Assembly (NCBI GenBank): GCA_036675645.1
Contig: JAKFEP010000140.1
Location: forward strand, 1-30,193
DNA from: Methylotenera_A sp036675645
Lineage (GTDB): Bacteria > Pseudomonadota > Gammaproteobacteria > Burkholderiales > Methylophilaceae
Reading direction: 5' to 3'
Length of the DNA: 30,193 nucleotides
Shown here: one piece after another, positions 1 to 8,145 of the stretch
How the letters are laid out: every line of letters starts with the position of its first letter
How positions within the stretch are numbered: the first letter of the stretch is position 1
Translations under genes and position numbers: made by a program
Notes under the pieces: model-generated
What the model was told of the DNA's origin: nothing
Seen by the model: only the letters and a program-made list of their open reading frames with translations
Database searches by the model: none

Positions 1-315
1 ATTGAAGTTTCAGCCAATGGTGCCAGCACAGGCGGCAAAAGTAGTGGCAAGAAAAAAGTTTCGACCACATCCAGTGGCCGCCCTCGTCCGCATCACTCAG
101 GCTGTGTTACTACCGCAATGCCCGGTACTATTGTTGCAGTAAAAGTGAAAGTGGGCGATAAAGTGAAAGCCGGTGATGGTGTACTGGTGATTGAAGCGAT
201 GAAGATGGAAAACGAAATTCAAGCCTCTACCACTGGCACTGTGGTAGCTGTGCATGTGACTAAAGGCGATAACGTAACTCCAGATGAATCTTTATTGGAA
301 GTGCAACCAGAGTAG
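1..315 (+). CDS. C-terminal biotinyl domain of pyruvate carboxylase subunit B / oxaloacetate decarboxylase alpha type protein (5' partial)
   Basis: The reading frame is open from the first base and ends with TAG, giving the last 104 residues of a larger protein. A low-complexity Gly/Ser/Lys/Thr linker (about residues 5-33) leads into a biotinyl (lipoyl-like) domain with the biotinylation motif EAMKME, whose first lysine carries biotin. By family knowledge such domains shuttle CO2 between a carboxylase or decarboxylase centre and its partner, here most likely in pyruvate carboxylation (PycB) or oxaloacetate decarboxylation (OadA-like). The Thr-Ala-Met-Pro-Gly-Thr-Ile entry to the domain fits those C-termini better than a free AccB, but the catalytic HMGL-like part lies outside the window, so the exact enzyme is uncertain. 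An intrinsic terminator follows directly, so this is the end of a transcription unit. Confidence 0.85.
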   Translation: MEVSANGASTGGKSSGKKKVSTTSSGRPRPHHSGCVTTAMPGTIVAVKVKVGDKVKAGDGVLVIEAMKMENEIQASTTGTVVAVHVTKGDNVTPDESLLEVQPE

Positions 316-346
316 TTTTGCCAATAGTTTCGATTGTACTTTAAGC

Positions 347-380
347 AAAAAGCCGACAGAATGTCTTTGTCGGCTTTTTT
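347..380 (+). terminator. Rho-independent terminator after the biotinyl protein
   Basis: A perfect inverted repeat, AGCCGACA (351-358) against TGTCGGCT (368-375), extended by A/T pairs on both sides, encloses a 9-nt loop and ends in a run of six T. It lies 31 bases after the stop codon. Confidence 0.9.
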
Positions 381-405
381 AATACTAAAAACGAATTTCT
401 AGCAT

Positions 406-987
406 ATGAAACAAACTTTAATCTTAGCGTCATCCTCTGAGTATCGGCGCGAACTGCTACTTAAACTGCAAATTCCCTTTAATAGTGTTTCTCCGCATGT
501 AGATGAAACACCGCTAGCGGGAGAAAAGCCGCAAGAAACTGCACTGCGGCTTGCCCAAATAAAAGCCAAAAAAGTGGGCAGCGATTATCCGCATGCCCTA
601 ATAATAGGCTGTGACCAAGTTGCGACACTGGATGACGAACAGCTGGGCAAGCCACTTAATCATGCAAACGCCACCAAACAACTGCAAAAAATGCGCGGGC
701 GTGATGTCACCTTTCACAGCGCATTATGTTTATACAACGCCGCCACCGGCAATATGCAAGCGGAAGTGGTGCCATATCTGGTGCGCTTCAGGCAGTTAAC
801 TGATGAACAGATCGAAAACTATCTCACCAAAGAGCAGCCTTATCACTGTGCAGGCAGTGCAAAATCGGAAGGTTTAGGCATTGCACTGATTGAACGCATG
901 GTGGGCGAAGACCCGAATGCGTTGATTGGGTTGCCACTGATTCAGTTGATCACAATGTTGCACAACGAAGGCGTCAACGTAATATAA
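406..987 (+). CDS. maf: Maf/YceF-type nucleoside triphosphate pyrophosphatase (m7GTP pyrophosphatase)
   Basis: The 193-residue protein matches Maf/HAM1-fold pyrophosphatases over their full length. Visible signatures are the N-terminal substrate loop ASSSEYRRELL (residues 9-19), VDETP (32-36) and the catalytic Asp70 in GCDQV. The DQV version and the FRQL, HCAGS and KSEGLG blocks in the second half are those of the E. coli YceF branch, which hydrolyses 7-methyl-GTP to the monophosphate, rather than the dTTP/UTP-specific YhdE branch. The role is house-cleaning of modified nucleotides in the cytoplasm. The ATG start sits directly before the conserved beginning of the family; no strong Shine-Dalgarno sequence is visible. 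It starts 25 bases after a terminator and is followed after 41 bases by an exported protein in the same direction. Confidence 0.92.
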   Translation: MKQTLILASSSEYRRELLLKLQIPFNSVSPHVDETPLAGEKPQETALRLAQIKAKKVGSDYPHALIIGCDQVATLDDEQLGKPLNHANATKQLQKMRGRDVTFHSALCLYNAATGNMQAEVVPYLVRFRQLTDEQIENYLTKEQPYHCAGSAKSEGLGIALIERMVGEDPNALIGLPLIQLITMLHNEGVNVI

Positions 988-1028
988 ACAGCCCCGTTCT
1001 AGAATCACCACCCTTTCTGGAGATTTTC

Positions 1029-2489
1029 ATGTTTAAACCTCGCGTTCTTGTGATTGCTATCAGCACTCTTTTCTCTTTTGGCGCTTTTGCAATAGAAAAT
1101 AATCAAAATACTTCGCTCATCGAGTCTCGCAGCACGCTCGACGACCAACAGTCGGTAGCAGTTACCATCTATAACCAAGATTTAGCACTGGTCAAAGACA
1201 CGCGCAGAGTGAATATTAAATCCGGCATAAACGCACTGGCATTACGTGATGTGAGCGCACAAATGCGTCCTGAAACCGCACTATTACGTAGTATTAATGC
1301 ACCTGGCAGCCTAAGCCTGTTAGAACAAAATTTTGATTTTGATTTGCTCACTCCACAAAAAATGCTAGAAAAATATGTTGGCAAAACAGTTGGCATTGTT
1401 AAAGTCCATCCACAAACTGGCGCAGAAACTGTTGAGCAAGCCACGGTGCTGGCCGCTAACAACGGTGTGGTACTTAAGGTGGGCAATCGCATTGAGACTG
1501 GCCTGCCTGGCAGGATTGTGTATGACGATGTGCCAGCTAATTTGCGCGACAGGCCTACACTCGTCACGCAAATCAACAATAAAGGGGCAACTGAGCAAAC
1601 CGTTGAATTAAGTTACCTCACTGGCGGTTTAGGCTGGAAGGCTGATTATGTGGCCGAGCTGAACGACAAAGAAGATAAGCTGGATTTATCGGGCTGGGTC
1701 ACGCTCACCAACACCAGCGGCGCCAGTTATAAAAATGCCAAACTGCAACTGGTGGCGGGCGATGTCAATCGCGTGCAACAAAACTTGCGCCCAATGACAA
1801 AAAATATGCGCATGGAAAGCATGGCGGCCGATGCCGCAGCGCCGATGGCAGAAGAAAGCCTCTTGGAATACCATTTATACACGCTGGACCGCCCCACCAG
1901 CATTATGGAAGCACAAACCAAGCAAGTGGCATTGTTATCAGCTACGGGCGTGCCAGCGCGTAAAGAGTTAGTGTTACGCGGTGCGGATTACTACTACATG
2001 GGTCAATACGGCGAAATTGGCACCAAGATGAAAGTGGGTGTATTTGTTGAGTTTGATAATAAAGAAGCCAGCAAACTCGGCATGCCATTACCCAAAGGCG
2101 TGTTGCGTGTCTACAAAAAAGATAGCCAAGGTAACGCGCAATTTGTCGGTGAAGATAACATTGACCACACTCCTAAAAATGAAACGGTGCGTTTAAAACT
2201 GGGTGAGGCGTTTGATGTGACTGCCGATAAAAAACAAACCGATTTTAAAGTATTGCCGCGCCCCAGCAAAAACACCAACGCTTATGAAAGCGCGTTTGAA
2301 GTGGTGCTGAAAAATGCAAAAAAACAAAAAGTGACAGTGACGGTGCAAGAGCCTATTAGCGGCGATTGGAAAATCGTATCTGAAAACCACCCACATAGCA
2401 AAGCCAACAGCCATTTAGCAGTGTGGAAAATTGATATTCCTGCAGAAAGCAGTACGACCTTGACTTACAGGGCTATCGTAAAGTATTAG
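1029..2489 (+). CDS. Exported DUF4139-domain protein
   Basis: This 486-residue protein begins with a typical Sec signal peptide (Lys/Arg, then a hydrophobic stretch and cleavage near Ala-Phe-Ala at residues 19-21). The mature part opens with a VTIYNQDLALVKDTR segment and contains SYLTGGLGWKADY near the middle, which are recognisable marks of the DUF4139 family of beta-rich exported proteins (loosely related to MuiA-type annotations). A stretch rich in Met, Ala and Glu around residues 255-275 probably links two beta domains. No catalytic motif is evident and the biochemical role is unknown; a periplasmic or surface location is inferred from the signal peptide. GGAG about 7 bases before the ATG supports the start. 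A terminator follows the gene. It may be co-transcribed with maf 41 bases upstream. Confidence 0.85.
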   Translation: MFKPRVLVIAISTLFSFGAFAIENNQNTSLIESRSTLDDQQSVAVTIYNQDLALVKDTRRVNIKSGINALALRDVSAQMRPETALLRSINAPGSLSLLEQNFDFDLLTPQKMLEKYVGKTVGIVKVHPQTGAETVEQATVLAANNGVVLKVGNRIETGLPGRIVYDDVPANLRDRPTLVTQINNKGATEQTVELSYLTGGLGWKADYVAELNDKEDKLDLSGWVTLTNTSGASYKNAKLQLVAGDVNRVQQNLRPMTKNMRMESMAADAAAPMAEESLLEYHLYTLDRPTSIMEAQTKQVALLSATGVPARKELVLRGADYYYMGQYGEIGTKMKVGVFVEFDNKEASKLGMPLPKGVLRVYKKDSQGNAQFVGEDNIDHTPKNETVRLKLGEAFDVTADKKQTDFKVLPRPSKNTNAYESAFEVVLKNAKKQKVTVTVQEPISGDWKIVSENHPHSKANSHLAVWKIDIPAESSTTLTYRAIVKY

Positions 2490-2524
2490 TAAGCTATAAA
2501 GATTATTTAATTATTAATTTTAAT

Positions 2525-2570
2525 ATGCCCTGCAAGCCAATATCCATACGGTCTGCAGGGCATGCTTTTT
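2525..2570 (+). terminator. Rho-independent terminator after the DUF4139 gene
   Basis: A perfect 10-bp inverted repeat, ATGCCCTGCA (2525-2534) against TGCAGGGCAT (2554-2563), with a 19-nt loop, is followed by GC and five T. Confidence 0.85.
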
Positions 2571-2629
2571 AATGGTATGCTTAATCAAATAACATACCAA
2601 ATAAAACAAGCTTCAATGAGACCTATTAA

Positions 2630-3352
2630 ATGAAATACGGCACGCTCTACCTTATCCCTGTCACGTTAGGCGACGACGACATCATTGCTCTTCTACCTAC
2701 AAGCTTGCCACCAGACGTGATTAAAGTTGCTCAAAGCCTTGAACATTTTGTGGTAGAAAGTGAAAAAACAGCGCGTCAATTTTTAAGCGCCATTAAAACT
2801 GCCAAACCTGTGCGCGAGATCACGTTAAATTTGCTTAACGAACACACGCTAGATAAAGAGGTTGCTACGCTTTTAAGCCCGCTATTAACAGGTAAAGACG
2901 TTGGTTTGATGTCTGATGCAGGCTGCCCTGGCGTGGCCGACCCAGGTGCAAGGCTAGTCGCATTGGCGCATCAAAAAAATATAAAAGTCGTGCCATTTGT
3001 CGGTCCTAGTTCTATTTTATTAAGTTTGATGGCTAGCGGTTTAAACGGTCAGCAATTTGCTTTTTTAGGCTATTTGCCAGTAGATAAGCAAGCGCGCAAT
3101 ATCAAATTAAAAGAAATCGAAAAACGTTCGCAAACCCACAACGAAACGCAGATTTTTATCGAAACACCTTACCGCAATCAGCATATGCTGGATGCGATTT
3201 TAACTAGCTGCAACGCCAATACCCGCTTATGTATTGCCTCGCAGATTAGTTTGCCAGATGAATTGATAGCTACAAAACGCATCAGCGAATGGAAACAAAG
3301 TGCGCTGCCAGATTTGCATAAGAAACCAACGGTATTTTTGTTGTTATCCTAA
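2630..3352 (+). CDS. SAM-dependent methyltransferase of the tetrapyrrole methylase fold (RsmI-like)
   Basis: The 240-residue protein has the tetrapyrrole (corrin/porphyrin) methylase fold: a short first strand (GTLYLIPVTLGD, where RsmI has LYVVATPIGNL), the SAM-binding loop SDAGCPGVADPG (about residues 95-106), GPSSILLSLMASGL (about 125-138) and FIETPYRN (about 177-184). These blocks are those of RsmI, the 2'-O-methyltransferase acting on C1402 of 16S rRNA, but this protein is shorter than RsmI (about 285 residues) and its N-terminus has diverged. Betaproteobacterial genomes often carry such a second RsmI-like protein near maf. The substrate is unknown; an RNA or small-molecule target is a guess. 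It lies between a terminator and the broken small gene 5 bases downstream. No clear ribosome binding site is visible. Confidence 0.8.
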   Translation: MKYGTLYLIPVTLGDDDIIALLPTSLPPDVIKVAQSLEHFVVESEKTARQFLSAIKTAKPVREITLNLLNEHTLDKEVATLLSPLLTGKDVGLMSDAGCPGVADPGARLVALAHQKNIKVVPFVGPSSILLSLMASGLNGQQFAFLGYLPVDKQARNIKLKEIEKRSQTHNETQIFIETPYRNQHMLDAILTSCNANTRLCIASQISLPDELIATKRISEWKQSALPDLHKKPTVFLLLS

Positions 3353-3357
3353 AGACT

Positions 3358-3874
3358 ATGGCTGAATACATACCAAAACAAGAGCTACGAACAGATGGTC
3401 ACTTCCCAAATACTGGGAATACAATTATTGAGCTCCATCGACTACTAGCAATCTTTTTGGCAAGTAAAAACTTTGCTAAGTTATGTAAAAATTATCCTGG
3501 GGAAGGATTTGACCCAATCCATAAGATTCAAGAGGTAGAAGAGGATGAAATTACTAGAATCCTTCTAAGCCTTGCAATAACTGCTCGCGTAGTAGATGAC
3601 CGTGAAAATAATGTGTTTGAGCGTTATAGTGCCAGTTGCGGGACTATTCAAAAAGACATTCTAAGTGAAGAAGTAGAGATTCTTGATGAGAGAGGCGTGT
3701 AACAAAATAATTCACGCAAAATCTGTAAGGTATGATGTTGAAGAGTTAAATGTTCAAATTTATTTGAACCCATTTATCTATTTATATGGCAGCGTTCAAG
3801 GAAAACAATGGCGTGTAAATCTAGACATCATTAAATTCTGCAAAGAGTATGTATCAATAGTTTGTAGGTTTTAA
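3358..3874 (+). pseudogene. Small protein of unknown function, interrupted by a frameshift
   Basis: Two reading frames together look like one protein of about 171 residues. The first (3358-3702, frame 1) starts with ATG 5 bases after the methyltransferase and reads to LSEEVEILDERGV before TAA. The second (stop at 3872-3874, frame 2) continues as REACNKIIHAKSVRYDVEEL and ends in KQWRVNLDIIKFCKEY. The switch falls in a short GA run (3688-3694, GAGAGAG): one extra GA unit would read ILDEREACNKIIHA without interruption. The second part has no proper start of its own (only a TTG inside the run, with a TAG just upstream in that frame). I do not recognise a family. The 3' end overlaps the 3' end of rnhB by 21 bases on the opposite strand. 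It may be a decayed gene, a slippage variant or a sequencing error. Confidence 0.6.
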
Positions 3875-4453
3875 TGTAGCCTTCACAGGCGCATAACTCA
3901 AACGATGTTGCGGGCAAATGCCATATGCCTGCAAAGCCAATAGGTGCTTAGGGGCTGGGTAGCCTTTATGTTGTGCAAAGCCGTACTGCGGGTAAATTTT
4001 ATCTAATTCATACAACTCAGCATCGCGCGCGACTTTTGCCAAAATAGAGGCAGCAGATATAGCTTGTACTTTGCTATCGCCCTGAACGATTGTCTCGCAA
4101 GGCAAGCTGATTTTTGGAGGTTTGTTACCATCCACTTGCACTAAATTAGGGGTGATGTTGAATTGAGCCTGCATGGCTTCTATGGCACGCTTCATGGCCA
4201 GCAGGCTGGCTTGCAGGATGTTGATTTCATCGATTTCTTGGCAGGTGCAACTGGCAATGCCCCAAGCTAGCGCTTTGGTTTTAATTTCTGCGCTTAAAAA
4301 ATCCCGTTTTTTTTCAGAGAGTTTTTTAGAATCCGCTAAACCTTCAATCGGATTATTTACATCTAATATCACCGCCGCCGCATACACACCGCCCGCTAAA
4401 GGACCGCGCCCTGCTTCGTCTACTCCGCAGATTAAAAATTCAGATCTCAACAT
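3854..4453 (-). CDS. rnhB: Ribonuclease HII
   Basis: The 199-residue cytoplasmic enzyme nicks RNA in RNA-DNA hybrids and starts removal of single ribonucleotides from DNA. It has all type 2 RNase H signatures: VDEAGRGPLAG with catalytic Asp12 and Glu13, LADSKKLS (39-46), VDGN with Asp108, and GDSK...AISAASILAKVARD with Asp126, followed by YPQYGFAQHKGY. The length is normal for the family. It is the last gene of the lipid A / envelope operon, starting 17 bases after lpxB, an arrangement common in proteobacteria. Its last codons overlap the converging broken gene on the plus strand by 21 bases; no separate terminator is visible between them. Confidence 0.96.
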   Translation of the reverse strand: MLRSEFLICGVDEAGRGPLAGGVYAAAVILDVNNPIEGLADSKKLSEKKRDFLSAEIKTKALAWGIASCTCQEIDEINILQASLLAMKRAIEAMQAQFNITPNLVQVDGNKPPKISLPCETIVQGDSKVQAISAASILAKVARDAELYELDKIYPQYGFAQHKGYPAPKHLLALQAYGICPQHRLSYAPVKATLKPTNY

Positions 4454-4470
4454 CTCATAAATAACTCAGC

Positions 4471-5679
4471 TTAAAGATAACTCAACACGACTTGCGCTGC
4501 TTTTTTGGCGCTATTTTGCTTTAAGCTTTTATGAATATTAGTAAATTCCTGCTCTATCTCTTTAATGCGGTTTTTATCTACCAACAACAATGAGACGGCA
4601 TCAGCCAGCTTTTGGGGCGTAGCCTCTTTTTGCAGCAGCTCAGGCACTACAAATTTACCGGCTAAAATGTTGGGTAGCCCGACATATGGCAAATAATTCA
4701 TCCGCTTCAATATCCACCAGCTAAGTGTTGGCATACGGTAGGTAATTACCATTGGGCGCTTAAGTAGCGCCGCCTCTAGCGTGGCTGTGCCAGAAGCGAC
4801 CAGCACCACATCGGCGGCCTCCATGGCATCGTGAGCATGACCGAATAAAATGTCGAGCTCCAAATGTTCTAAGTTAACACGCTCTGAACTTAAGTTTTCT
4901 GCTCCAGCCTTATCTTGTTGGCCTTTTCCCAGGTTCATTTTTTCTTGTATGTTGTTATACAGCGCTTGCTCAAAAATCTGCCGCGTTTCGCGGGTAATGA
5001 GCGGAACTAAAAACTGCGTGTTTGCATTCTCTTGGTGAATCAACAGCGCAGTTTTAACAAATAGATCTGCGTGCTGGCTAACTTCGGATTGACGGCTACC
5101 AGGCAACATAGCCACTACAAATTTGCCATTTTCAATTTTCAATAAGTCGCGTGCAGCCTGTTTGCTGGGCTTTAGGGGGATTTCATCAGCGAGCGGATGG
5201 CCAATAAAGGTAACGGGTACCTTGGCTTTTTCGTATAAGGCTGGCTCAAACGGGAACAGCGCCAACATATGTGACACTGCGCGCTTAATCTTGCCCATGC
5301 GCCCACCTCGCCATGCCCAAATTGAAGGGCTAACGTAGTGAATGGCTGGAATACCGCGCTTTTTAAGTTGACGTTCTAGCCAAAAATTAAAATCTGGCGC
5401 ATCCACACCAATAAAAATATCGGGTTTTTCGGCCAGCAATTGTTTGAGTAAACTTTTGCGTAATTTTAGCAAGCCGTATAAATGGGTTAGCACTTCTACA
5501 TAGCCGCGCACAGAGAGTTTTTCGATGGGGAATAAAGACTTGGCGCCCTCTGCCGCCATTTTTGGCCCTGCAATACCGATAAAAGTTAAATCGCTACGTT
5601 GCGCTTTGAGCGCACGCATTAAATGAGATCCCAGCAAGTCCCCAGAAGCCTCGCCGGCTACGATTGCAATTTTTGGCAT
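4471..5679 (-). CDS. lpxB: Lipid-A-disaccharide synthase
   Basis: LpxB joins UDP-2,3-diacylglucosamine and lipid X (2,3-diacylglucosamine-1-phosphate) into the lipid A disaccharide at the inner membrane. The N-terminus IAIVAGEASGDLLGSHLM (residues 4-21), the IHYVSPSIWAWR block (113-124), the MLPGSRQSEV block (191-200) and the ASGTATLEAAL block (295-305) are characteristic of this GT19 glycosyltransferase. At 402 residues it is about 20 longer than the E. coli enzyme; the extra length sits in a charged Gln/Lys/Glu-rich stretch at about 243-272. It follows lpxA after 17 bases and precedes rnhB by 17, consistent with one operon. The ATG start lies at the conserved beginning of the family. Confidence 0.97.
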   Translation of the reverse strand: MPKIAIVAGEASGDLLGSHLMRALKAQRSDLTFIGIAGPKMAAEGAKSLFPIEKLSVRGYVEVLTHLYGLLKLRKSLLKQLLAEKPDIFIGVDAPDFNFWLERQLKKRGIPAIHYVSPSIWAWRGGRMGKIKRAVSHMLALFPFEPALYEKAKVPVTFIGHPLADEIPLKPSKQAARDLLKIENGKFVVAMLPGSRQSEVSQHADLFVKTALLIHQENANTQFLVPLITRETRQIFEQALYNNIQEKMNLGKGQQDKAGAENLSSERVNLEHLELDILFGHAHDAMEAADVVLVASGTATLEAALLKRPMVITYRMPTLSWWILKRMNYLPYVGLPNILAGKFVVPELLQKEATPQKLADAVSLLLVDKNRIKEIEQEFTNIHKSLKQNSAKKAAQVVLSYL

Positions 5680-5696
5680 ACCACACTTAAAGTTGG

Positions 5697-6491
5697 TTAG
5701 CGGATGATTCCGCGGTTACTGCTTATTAGAAATTCGCTTAGTAAATTGATTTCTTTGCAGCTTTTTTGCATCTCGGCCAATTCTAGTTTGGCTTCTTCTA
5801 AAGTTAAACTATTGCGGTACAGCGTTTTATAAGCACGTTTAATATGCATAATGGTGTCAGCATCAAATCCACGCCGTTTTAAGCCCTCAGCGTTAATGCC
5901 GTGTGGCTGTGCGTCATAACCAGAGGCGGTCACGTAAGGCGGGATATCTTTAAACACCACTGAACCCACTGCCGTAATCACATGTGCACCAACTTTGCAG
6001 AATTGATGAATCAGCGTAAAACCGCCCAAAATGGCGTAATCATGAATATCGACATGGCCTGCCAGCGAGCTATTATTGGCCATGATGGTGTTATTGCCAA
6101 TGGTGCAATCGTGCGCAATATGCACATAGGCCATTATCCAGTTGTCATTGCCGATTTTGGTGACGCCTTTATCTTGAGCCGTACCACGATTAAAAGTGCA
6201 GAACTCTCGAATGGTATTGTTATCACCGATTTCTAAGGTTGTCGGCTCATCTTTATATTTTTTGTCTTGGGGTTGTTCACCAAGTGATGAAAATTGAAAA
6301 ATATGGTTGTTCTTGCCGATGCTGGTCGGCCCCTTTAGCACCACATGGCTACCAATACGCGTGCCAGCATCCACATTTACACCTGCACCAATCGTGGTGA
6401 AAGCGCCAACTTCTACGCTGGAATCAAGCTCAGCTTTGGAGTCAATAATTGCGCTTGGGTGAATTTTTTGGTGTGGTTCAGAAGGTGACAT
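5697..6491 (-). CDS. lpxA: Acyl-ACP--UDP-N-acetylglucosamine O-acyltransferase
   Basis: LpxA makes the first committed step of lipid A synthesis, moving a 3-hydroxyacyl chain from ACP to the 3-OH of UDP-GlcNAc. The 264-residue protein shows hexapeptide repeats of a left-handed beta helix from about residue 10 to 190, the FSSLGEQPQDKKY and TIREFCTFNRGT segments, and the catalytic histidine (His127) in VHIAHDC. The alpha-helical C-terminus ending near NRGIIR is also typical. It is separated from fabZ by a 58-bp, extremely AT-rich spacer with a palindrome, and lies 17 bases before lpxB. Confidence 0.97.
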   Translation of the reverse strand: MSPSEPHQKIHPSAIIDSKAELDSSVEVGAFTTIGAGVNVDAGTRIGSHVVLKGPTSIGKNNHIFQFSSLGEQPQDKKYKDEPTTLEIGDNNTIREFCTFNRGTAQDKGVTKIGNDNWIMAYVHIAHDCTIGNNTIMANNSSLAGHVDIHDYAILGGFTLIHQFCKVGAHVITAVGSVVFKDIPPYVTASGYDAQPHGINAEGLKRRGFDADTIMHIKRAYKTLYRNSLTLEEAKLELAEMQKSCKEINLLSEFLISSNRGIIR

Positions 6492-6552
6492 ACTTAATTA
6501 TTTACTTTAAATTATAGTTTTAATTATTTGATTAATATAATATATTATATTA
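6492..6552 (-). promoter_or_regulatory. AT-rich fabZ-lpxA spacer with a 20-bp perfect palindrome
   Basis: The spacer is nearly pure A/T. A perfect 20-bp palindrome (6533-6552, arms TAATATAATA and its complement) overlaps the fabZ stop codon. On the minus strand it contains TATAAT, and a second TATAAT-like hexamer lies nearer lpxA. It may form an RNA hairpin that sets the fabZ/lpxA mRNA ratio, or contain an internal promoter for lpxA-lpxB-rnhB; no convincing -35 element is visible. The function is inferred from sequence alone. Confidence 0.35.
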
Positions 6553-7017
6553 TTTTTTATCTATGGCTTTTAAAATACACATCATGCTTGCCTCAGCTAC
6601 TACAGTACCATCTACAGTAGCTACACCTGTGTATTTCCATATGCCTTTTAAAATGCGGTCGATTTTTACATTTAAAATAATCTGGTCACCAGGTGAAACA
6701 GGCTTTTTAAAGCGGGCGCTGTCGATTCCAGCGAAATAATACACAGAATCATCTGTTGGTTTACTACCCATGGTTTTAAATGAGAGTATTGCCGCAGCCT
6801 GCGCCATCGCCTCTACAATAAGGACGCCAGGCATAACTGGATGATAAGGAAAGTGTCCGGGGAAAAAGGGCTCATTCACGCTGACATTTTTAAGTGCGGT
6901 GATTTCTTTGCCAATTTCCATTGAAACTACGCGATCAATTAAAACAAATGGATAACGATGTGGCAAATGATCGAGGATTTCGTGGATATCCATACTCGTA
7001 GAAGCAATGTCTGTCAT
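6550..7017 (-). CDS. fabZ: 3-hydroxyacyl-ACP dehydratase FabZ
   Basis: FabZ dehydrates 3-hydroxyacyl-ACP in fatty acid elongation and competes with LpxA for 3-hydroxymyristoyl-ACP, so its place between lpxD and lpxA fits. The frame is open further upstream, but I start at ATG 7017: this gives 155 residues, falls 10 bases after the lpxD stop, and leaves the conserved DIHEILDHLPHRYPFVLIDRV near the N-terminus. The upstream extension would overlap the end of lpxD. The hot-dog fold active-site residues are His55 (FFPGHFPYHPVMPG) and Glu69 (VEAMAQ). A palindromic AT-rich spacer follows the stop codon. Confidence 0.96.
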   Translation of the reverse strand: MTDIASTSMDIHEILDHLPHRYPFVLIDRVVSMEIGKEITALKNVSVNEPFFPGHFPYHPVMPGVLIVEAMAQAAAILSFKTMGSKPTDDSVYYFAGIDSARFKKPVSPGDQIILNVKIDRILKGIWKYTGVATVDGTVVAEASMMCILKAIDKK

Positions 7018-7027
7018 TTTAGGTTCT

Positions 7028-8098
7028 CTATGTTTTTTTATCAGCAGCCAGTGTTGCAATTGCCTGCTCTAAGGCCTTTATTTTATCTGTTAATTGACTC
7101 AGATGGGGACTTAAGTGGCGAATATTTGCAGCGGTCTTAAGCCAATCTTCGTGCGCCTGGGATGGCATAAGCGCTGTATACGTACCTGCTTTGAGTATGG
7201 AGCGCATAATCATGCTGCCCGGTGAAATAGTCACGCCATCAGCAATCGTCAAATGCCCTAAAATCATGGCGGCACCACCGATTCTACAATGTTTGCCAAT
7301 AATGGCACTACCAGCAATACCAGCGCAGCCAGCAATTACCGTGTGTGCGCCTATACGGCAGTTATGGGCGATTTGAATTAAGTTGTCTAGCTTAACACCC
7401 TCTTCTATCACCGTATCGTCAATCGCGCCACGGTCTATAGTGGTGTTGGCACCAACGTCAACAAAGTCTTGTATGACCACACGCCCTACTTGCGGTATTT
7501 TTACCCAGTGTTTAGCATGGCCGTCACTTGTTTCTTCTGCGTAACCAAAGCCATCATTACCAATAACGCAACCTGAAAACAAGTGACAGTTTTTGCCAAT
7601 CTGGCTGCCATGCTTAATGGTCACATTGGCTTCTAACACGGTATTATCATCAATACTCGCGTTACGCTCAATGACACATCCAGCACCAATCGTGACATTG
7701 TTGCCTAGCTTTACATGAGCCTCAATGACAACATTCGCGCCGATACTGCAGCTTGCCGGCACTTGAGTGGTTGAGGCAACTACAGCACTGGCATGCACGC
7801 CTCTAGGTGTAACATAAGCAGGGTTTAATAATTGCGATAACTTTGCAAAATAAGCGTATGGATTATCCGTAATAATTTTAGGTAAGGTGGTTAAATCCGC
7901 ATGCTCAGGCCTAATAATGACGGCACTTGCGGTTGTATTGCTTAATTGTATTTTATAATTAGCATTGTTAAAAAAAGCAATGGCGCCGGCTTGCGCTAGC
8001 GCCAAAGAGCCTACGCGGAATATTTGCGTGTCAGGACTACCTGATATTGAACCACCAAGTTGGTCTGCAATTTGCTGGAGCGATAAATTTGATTGCAT
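7028..8098 (-). CDS. lpxD: UDP-3-O-(3-hydroxymyristoyl)glucosamine N-acyltransferase
   Basis: LpxD adds the second 3-hydroxyacyl chain, at the 2-amino group, in lipid A synthesis. The 356-residue protein has the uridine-binding N-terminal domain (about 1-100, with AFFNNANYKIQL near 41-52), a left-handed beta helix of hexapeptide repeats (about 100-320) and a C-terminal helix. The GNDGFGYA block (180-187) and the catalytic-type histidine His245 in IQIAHNC are conserved. It starts 47 bases after skp and ends 10 bases before fabZ, as part of the skp-lpxD-fabZ-lpxA-lpxB series. Confidence 0.97.
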   Translation of the reverse strand: MQSNLSLQQIADQLGGSISGSPDTQIFRVGSLALAQAGAIAFFNNANYKIQLSNTTASAVIIRPEHADLTTLPKIITDNPYAYFAKLSQLLNPAYVTPRGVHASAVVASTTQVPASCSIGANVVIEAHVKLGNNVTIGAGCVIERNASIDDNTVLEANVTIKHGSQIGKNCHLFSGCVIGNDGFGYAEETSDGHAKHWVKIPQVGRVVIQDFVDVGANTTIDRGAIDDTVIEEGVKLDNLIQIAHNCRIGAHTVIAGCAGIAGSAIIGKHCRIGGAAMILGHLTIADGVTISPGSMIMRSILKAGTYTALMPSQAHEDWLKTAANIRHLSPHLSQLTDKIKALEQAIATLAADKKT

Positions 8099-8145
8099 GT
8101 GAGATTTTCATACCGCAGATTTAAACACTATTTTTACCGAGTAGC

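Noticed and set aside
1169..1579. A 136-residue minus-strand open frame inside the DUF4139 gene.
   Set aside because: Entirely antisense to a gene with a signal peptide, ribosome binding site and terminator; no motif of its own.
3680..3720. REACNKIIH in the broken small gene resembles a HEPN RNase motif (R-x4-6-H).
   Set aside because: Seven residues separate Arg and His, outside the usual spacing, and no toxin-antitoxin partner lies nearby.
7018..7059. An upstream extension of fabZ to 7059.
   Set aside because: It overlaps the end of lpxD and adds residues not seen in the family; ATG 7017 fits better.
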